Assembly (NCBI RefSeq): GCF_000721705.1 | Contig: NZ_JOJL01000024.1 | Coordinates: forward strand, 94,132-158,131 | DNA length: 64,000 nucleotides | DNA from: Actinoplanes subtropicus | GTDB taxonomy: Bacteria > Actinomycetota > Actinomycetes > Mycobacteriales > Micromonosporaceae | Direction: 5' to 3' | Shown here: positions 61,784 through 64,000 of the stretch, in pieces | Layout: each line of letters opens with the position of its first letter | How positions within the stretch are numbered: position 1 is the stretch's first letter | Translations under genes and position numbers: made by a program | Notes under the pieces: generated by a model | Told to the model about the DNA's origin: nothing | The model's database searches: none | The model's input: only the letters and a program-made list of their open reading frames with translations

Positions 61784-61844
61784 TGATGCTGACCGGTCCG
61801 GTGGGTACAGACCGATCACGACGGAGGCTTCGGGGAGTGTGATC

Positions 61845-62582
61845 ATGAATGACACGGCGATTGTCACCGGCGGCGGTGCCGGTTTGGGACGTGAGATCGC
61901 GCTCGGCCTGGCTCACGCCGGCTACGGCGTTGTTGTCGCCGACATCGATGAGCGGGCTGCGCGGGCATGCGCCGGCTTGCTTGAGGCGTACGGAACGCCG
62001 GCTCGAGCATTGCGTGCCGACGTGCGGGAGCGCGACGACCTGAATCGCATCCTGGAAGTCGCGCAGGCGCTCGGTGGCCCGCACGTACTCGTCAACAATG
62101 CCGGCGGCTGGACCGCCCGGCGGCAGTACCCGCAGGCGACCGCCACCGAATGGGCCGCGACGATCAACCTGAACCTCATCGCGCCCATGGTGCTCAGCCA
62201 ACTCGTTCTCGATCCCATGCGCGCGCACGGCGGAGGCGCGATCGTCAATATCGCCTCGAGCGCTGGAATCGGTTTCGAGTCGTACGGCTCGCCCGAGTAC
62301 GGTGCGGCCAAGGCGGGCCTGATTCGCTTCACCGCGAGCTTGGGCAGCCTGGCGGAGACCGACGGAATCCGGGTGATGTGCGTAGTACCGGACTGGATCG
62401 GGCTGAGCCGGGCCCAAGCCGAATGGCGTCGCATGAGCGCCGAGGAGCGCGCGGCATCACGCCCGTTGATTCCGCCGGCCGAGATCGTCGCCGTCGTCCT
62501 GCGCCTCGTCGAACAGGGAACCGGCGGAACGGTGGTAGAGATGTGGGGTGGCGCCCCGCCCCTCGTCCATGCCCCGGCGTAA
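61845..62582 (+). CDS. Short-chain dehydrogenase/reductase (SDR)
   Basis: ATG at 61845 (GGGGAG upstream) gives 245 residues with the classical SDR markers: NAD site TGGGAGLGREIA, VNNAGGW, catalytic Ser in NIASSAGIG and YGAAK (Tyr/Lys). The opening MNDTAIVTGGGAGLGREIAL is standard. Substrate unknown. It stands alone, with DUF1059 following on the opposite strand. Confidence 0.93.
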   Translation: MNDTAIVTGGGAGLGREIALGLAHAGYGVVVADIDERAARACAGLLEAYGTPARALRADVRERDDLNRILEVAQALGGPHVLVNNAGGWTARRQYPQATATEWAATINLNLIAPMVLSQLVLDPMRAHGGGAIVNIASSAGIGFESYGSPEYGAAKAGLIRFTASLGSLAETDGIRVMCVVPDWIGLSRAQAEWRRMSAEERAASRPLIPPAEIVAVVLRLVEQGTGGTVVEMWGGAPPLVHAPA

Positions 62583-62649
62583 AACCGGTTCCACTGTTCG
62601 CCGGAGCCTCGGCCGACCCGCGCCATGGGGGATCGGCGCCCATACGGGT

Positions 62650-62886
62650 TCAGGCTCCGGGCAGGTCGGCGAACGCCTTCTTCGTCTCGCGGTACCACCC
62701 CATGGCCCGAAGCGGGTGCCGCCAGCGACCCTTCATGTCCTCATGCGCCGGCCCGTGGGCGACGTCGCCGCCACGGACGGCCTCGCGTAGGTGCCGGTCC
62801 TGCGCCTTGATGATGTCATCGGCGGTCTCGCCGGTGAGCGCCAGATCGCACGGGCCGCCCAACTGGCGACAGGTCAAAGTCTTCAT
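62650..62886 (-). CDS. DUF1059 family protein (78 aa)
   Basis: MKTLTCRQLGGPCDLALTGE, DIIKAQDRHLREAVRGGDVA and MKGRWRHPLRAMGWYRETKK match DUF1059 over the full length, including the conserved CRQLGGPCD. The family is small, cytosolic and of unknown role. A GGAGGT ribosome site precedes ATG. Confidence 0.94.
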   Translation of the reverse strand: MKTLTCRQLGGPCDLALTGETADDIIKAQDRHLREAVRGGDVAHGPAHEDMKGRWRHPLRAMGWYRETKKAFADLPGA

Positions 62887-62985
62887 CGGGACCTCCTGGT
62901 AAGCGGTACGGAGTGCCTTGGCCGCACTCTCACCTTGATGACGGACCAGAGCCGCACGGTGTGACAGCCGACCGAGGCTACGCCC

Positions 62986-63135
62986 ATGAGACCGAAGCGA
63001 TTGTTCGCCGCCGCCGCGATTGCCGGCGGCCTCGTCCTGGCGCAGGCCGCCGTCGTCACGCCCGCCATCGCGGACGCCTTCGACATGGCCTGCAACTACG
63101 ACTCGGTCCGGCTCGGCCGCGCGTCCGCGACATGA
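62986..63135 (+). CDS. Small secreted peptide (49 aa)
   Basis: MRPKRLFAAAAIAGGLVLAQ starts a clear signal peptide; cleavage near AIA-D would leave about 20 residues (DAFDMACNYDSVRLGRASAT). A GAGG ribosome site is eight bases upstream. Many actinobacterial secreted proteins of this type are longer, so it may be a truncated gene. Function unknown. Confidence 0.55.
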   Translation: MRPKRLFAAAAIAGGLVLAQAAVVTPAIADAFDMACNYDSVRLGRASAT

Positions 63136-63581
63136 TCGTTGATCGGGTGGCCCCTTCGGTTGGGGTGCGGCCGCTCGGCCTCATTGGGCGGCCCGTGGTC
63201 GCCGCTGCACCAAAGCGTTGTCGAACGCGAGTTCCCTACACCTCCCCGGACGGTCACCGACCACACACGGCAGCCCTACCCGGAATGGTTCACTGTTTCG
63301 ACACCATGGCACGCCGGTCGTCGCGCCGGCGCTGCCAGCTGCGCGCGAGCGATCCGCCGAATCGGCGCGTGGCCGCGAATGATCGTCCGCTGTTTGCGAC
63401 CAGCGGCACGAGGCTGGGCCGGTAATTGCTCGGTGATGATGAGCTTCGCCAAGTCATTGACCGCATGACCGAACGCGTCATCGAAATTCGAAAGCGTTCC
63501 GAGGTCGCCTTTGTCGCGGCCGAACGGGCGTTTCCGCGCTACGGCGATGTTGTCATGCGGAATTCCTCCGAAAGGACGCGC
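63136..63581. other. Gene-free stretch between two secreted-protein genes
   Basis: No gene can be supported. A frame from 63426 runs into the gene at 63582 (MLGDDELRQVIDRMTERVIE) but has no ribosome site, and the true start downstream has one. The stretch is slightly less G+C-rich than its surroundings and may hold remnants of a lost gene. Confidence 0.5.
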
Positions 63582-63923
63582 ATGATTGCCAGACGCTCTG
63601 CCCTGCTGGCCGCCCTGGTGGTGGGCGTGCTTGCCGTACCGGCCGCAGCCTCCGCGGTCCCGGCCGGCGACCGGTCGTGCGGTCGGATCACGTGGATCCA
63701 CAAGAAGGAGAGGTTCACCGTCGAATCGGGCGCGGTGAACAACGTCGACATACCGTTCAAGGCCGTCGCGCCGCCGAAACCCGTGTCTGGCAAGATCGAG
63801 GTACGCATCACCTCGAAACTGAACTCTGTGCTGCGCGTCGACATCGCCGCGGTGCGCCCGCGGCCGGACGGGACCTACGTATTGCCGGCGACCGTTACGG
63901 GCACGGCCGTTTCAAGATCATGA
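63582..63923 (+). CDS. Small secreted protein (113 aa)
   Basis: ATG at 63582 lies six bases after GAAAGGA. A signal peptide (ARRSALLAALVVGVLAVPAA, cleavage near ASA-V) precedes a basic beta-rich domain (RSCGRITWIHKKERFTVESG, KIEVRITSKLNSVLRVDIAA) with a single cysteine. No family recognised. Alternative: the frame extends further upstream but without a ribosome site. Confidence 0.75.
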   Translation: MIARRSALLAALVVGVLAVPAAASAVPAGDRSCGRITWIHKKERFTVESGAVNNVDIPFKAVAPPKPVSGKIEVRITSKLNSVLRVDIAAVRPRPDGTYVLPATVTGTAVSRS

Positions 63924-64000
63924 TGTGATTCCGAGGATGGCGAAGGGTCTGGTCATGTTCCGGCCGGCCCATCGGGTGGCTTCGGTGATGTCGCGGCGTC
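63918..64000 (-). CDS. Possible C-terminus of a minus-strand gene, cut by the window edge
   Basis: An open minus-strand frame ends at 63918 with DITEATRWAGRNMTRPFAIL and GITS. Its amino-acid makeup looks protein-like, and it overlaps the end of the previous gene by six bases. Too little is visible to name a family. Confidence 0.4.
   Translation of the reverse strand, partial: RRDITEATRWAGRNMTRPFAILGITS

Noticed and set aside
63426..63581. N-terminal extension of the secreted protein at 63582
   Set aside because: The internal ATG has a good ribosome site directly before a clear signal peptide; the extension has neither.

Overview
The window is about 72% G+C, with many GTG starts, ATGA/GTGA stop-start overlaps, large SARP/AfsR and LuxR regulators, ECF sigma factors and actinobacterial families (DUF397, DUF5753, DUF6232, DUF6153). 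This points to a high-GC actinomycete, most likely a Micromonosporaceae member such as Actinoplanes. That assignment is inferred from protein style, not measured. No rRNA, tRNA, CRISPR array, intact insertion sequence or phage module was seen.

Region 1 (1-5.4 kb) is a compact RiPP-type locus on the minus strand: SARP/AfsR regulator, a 103-aa candidate precursor peptide, a cobalamin-type radical SAM maturase overlapping it by 4 bp, and then a winged-helix gene running off the left edge. A divergent small gene shares the SARP promoter region, where three 12-bp direct repeats lie. Region 2 (5.4-9.3 kb) has an XRE/DUF5753-DUF397 cassette, a DUF6232 gene, a gene-free stretch full of tandem and inverted repeats, and a membrane-anchored ricin-type lectin. 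Region 3 (9.3-18.4 kb) has a PL26-type rhamnogalacturonan exolyase and a CE8 pectin methylesterase that share a LacI-type operator sequence; between them are a LuxR regulator, a frameshifted methyltransferase and a class V aminotransferase. Region 4 (18.3-29.2 kb) has a RibD/DHFR-like reductase, a PLP decarboxylase-UbiD pair, an S1C protease-MoxR-DUF58-VWA-VWA operon, and a DrrA/DrrB-like ABC exporter with a divergent TetR regulator and operator.

Region 5 (29.3-43.6 kb) has two sigma-factor modules coupled to beta-propeller or membrane proteins, a DMT-like membrane protein, a secreted BNR-repeat protein, a PepSY protein with a probable frameshift, two copies of a 134-bp dispersed repeat, and gene remnants (sigma-70 region 3, peptidoglycan-binding, Gly/Pro repeat protein) between strong hairpins. 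Region 6 (43.7-55.4 kb) has an ExeM/NucH-type nuclease, a four-gene overlapping Rieske oxygenase operon (oxygenase, 57-aa cysteine protein, PDR-type reductase, IclR regulator), a secreted WAVG-repeat protein, a third sigma module, and TetR/methyltransferase genes divergent from an alpha/beta hydrolase. Region 7 (55.7-64 kb) is a copper-handling-like group (two DUF6153 proteins, an NlpC/P60 hydrolase, a DUF305 lipoprotein, a multicopper oxidase), followed by DUF1003, a cupin remnant, a coiled-coil membrane protein, an SDR, DUF1059 and small secreted proteins.

At least four coding regions need a reading-frame change to read through. Two of these sit at C/G homopolymers, so sequence error is as plausible as real decay. 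The best candidate for a poorly described system is the RiPP locus; the pectin operator pair and the dispersed 134-bp repeat come next.
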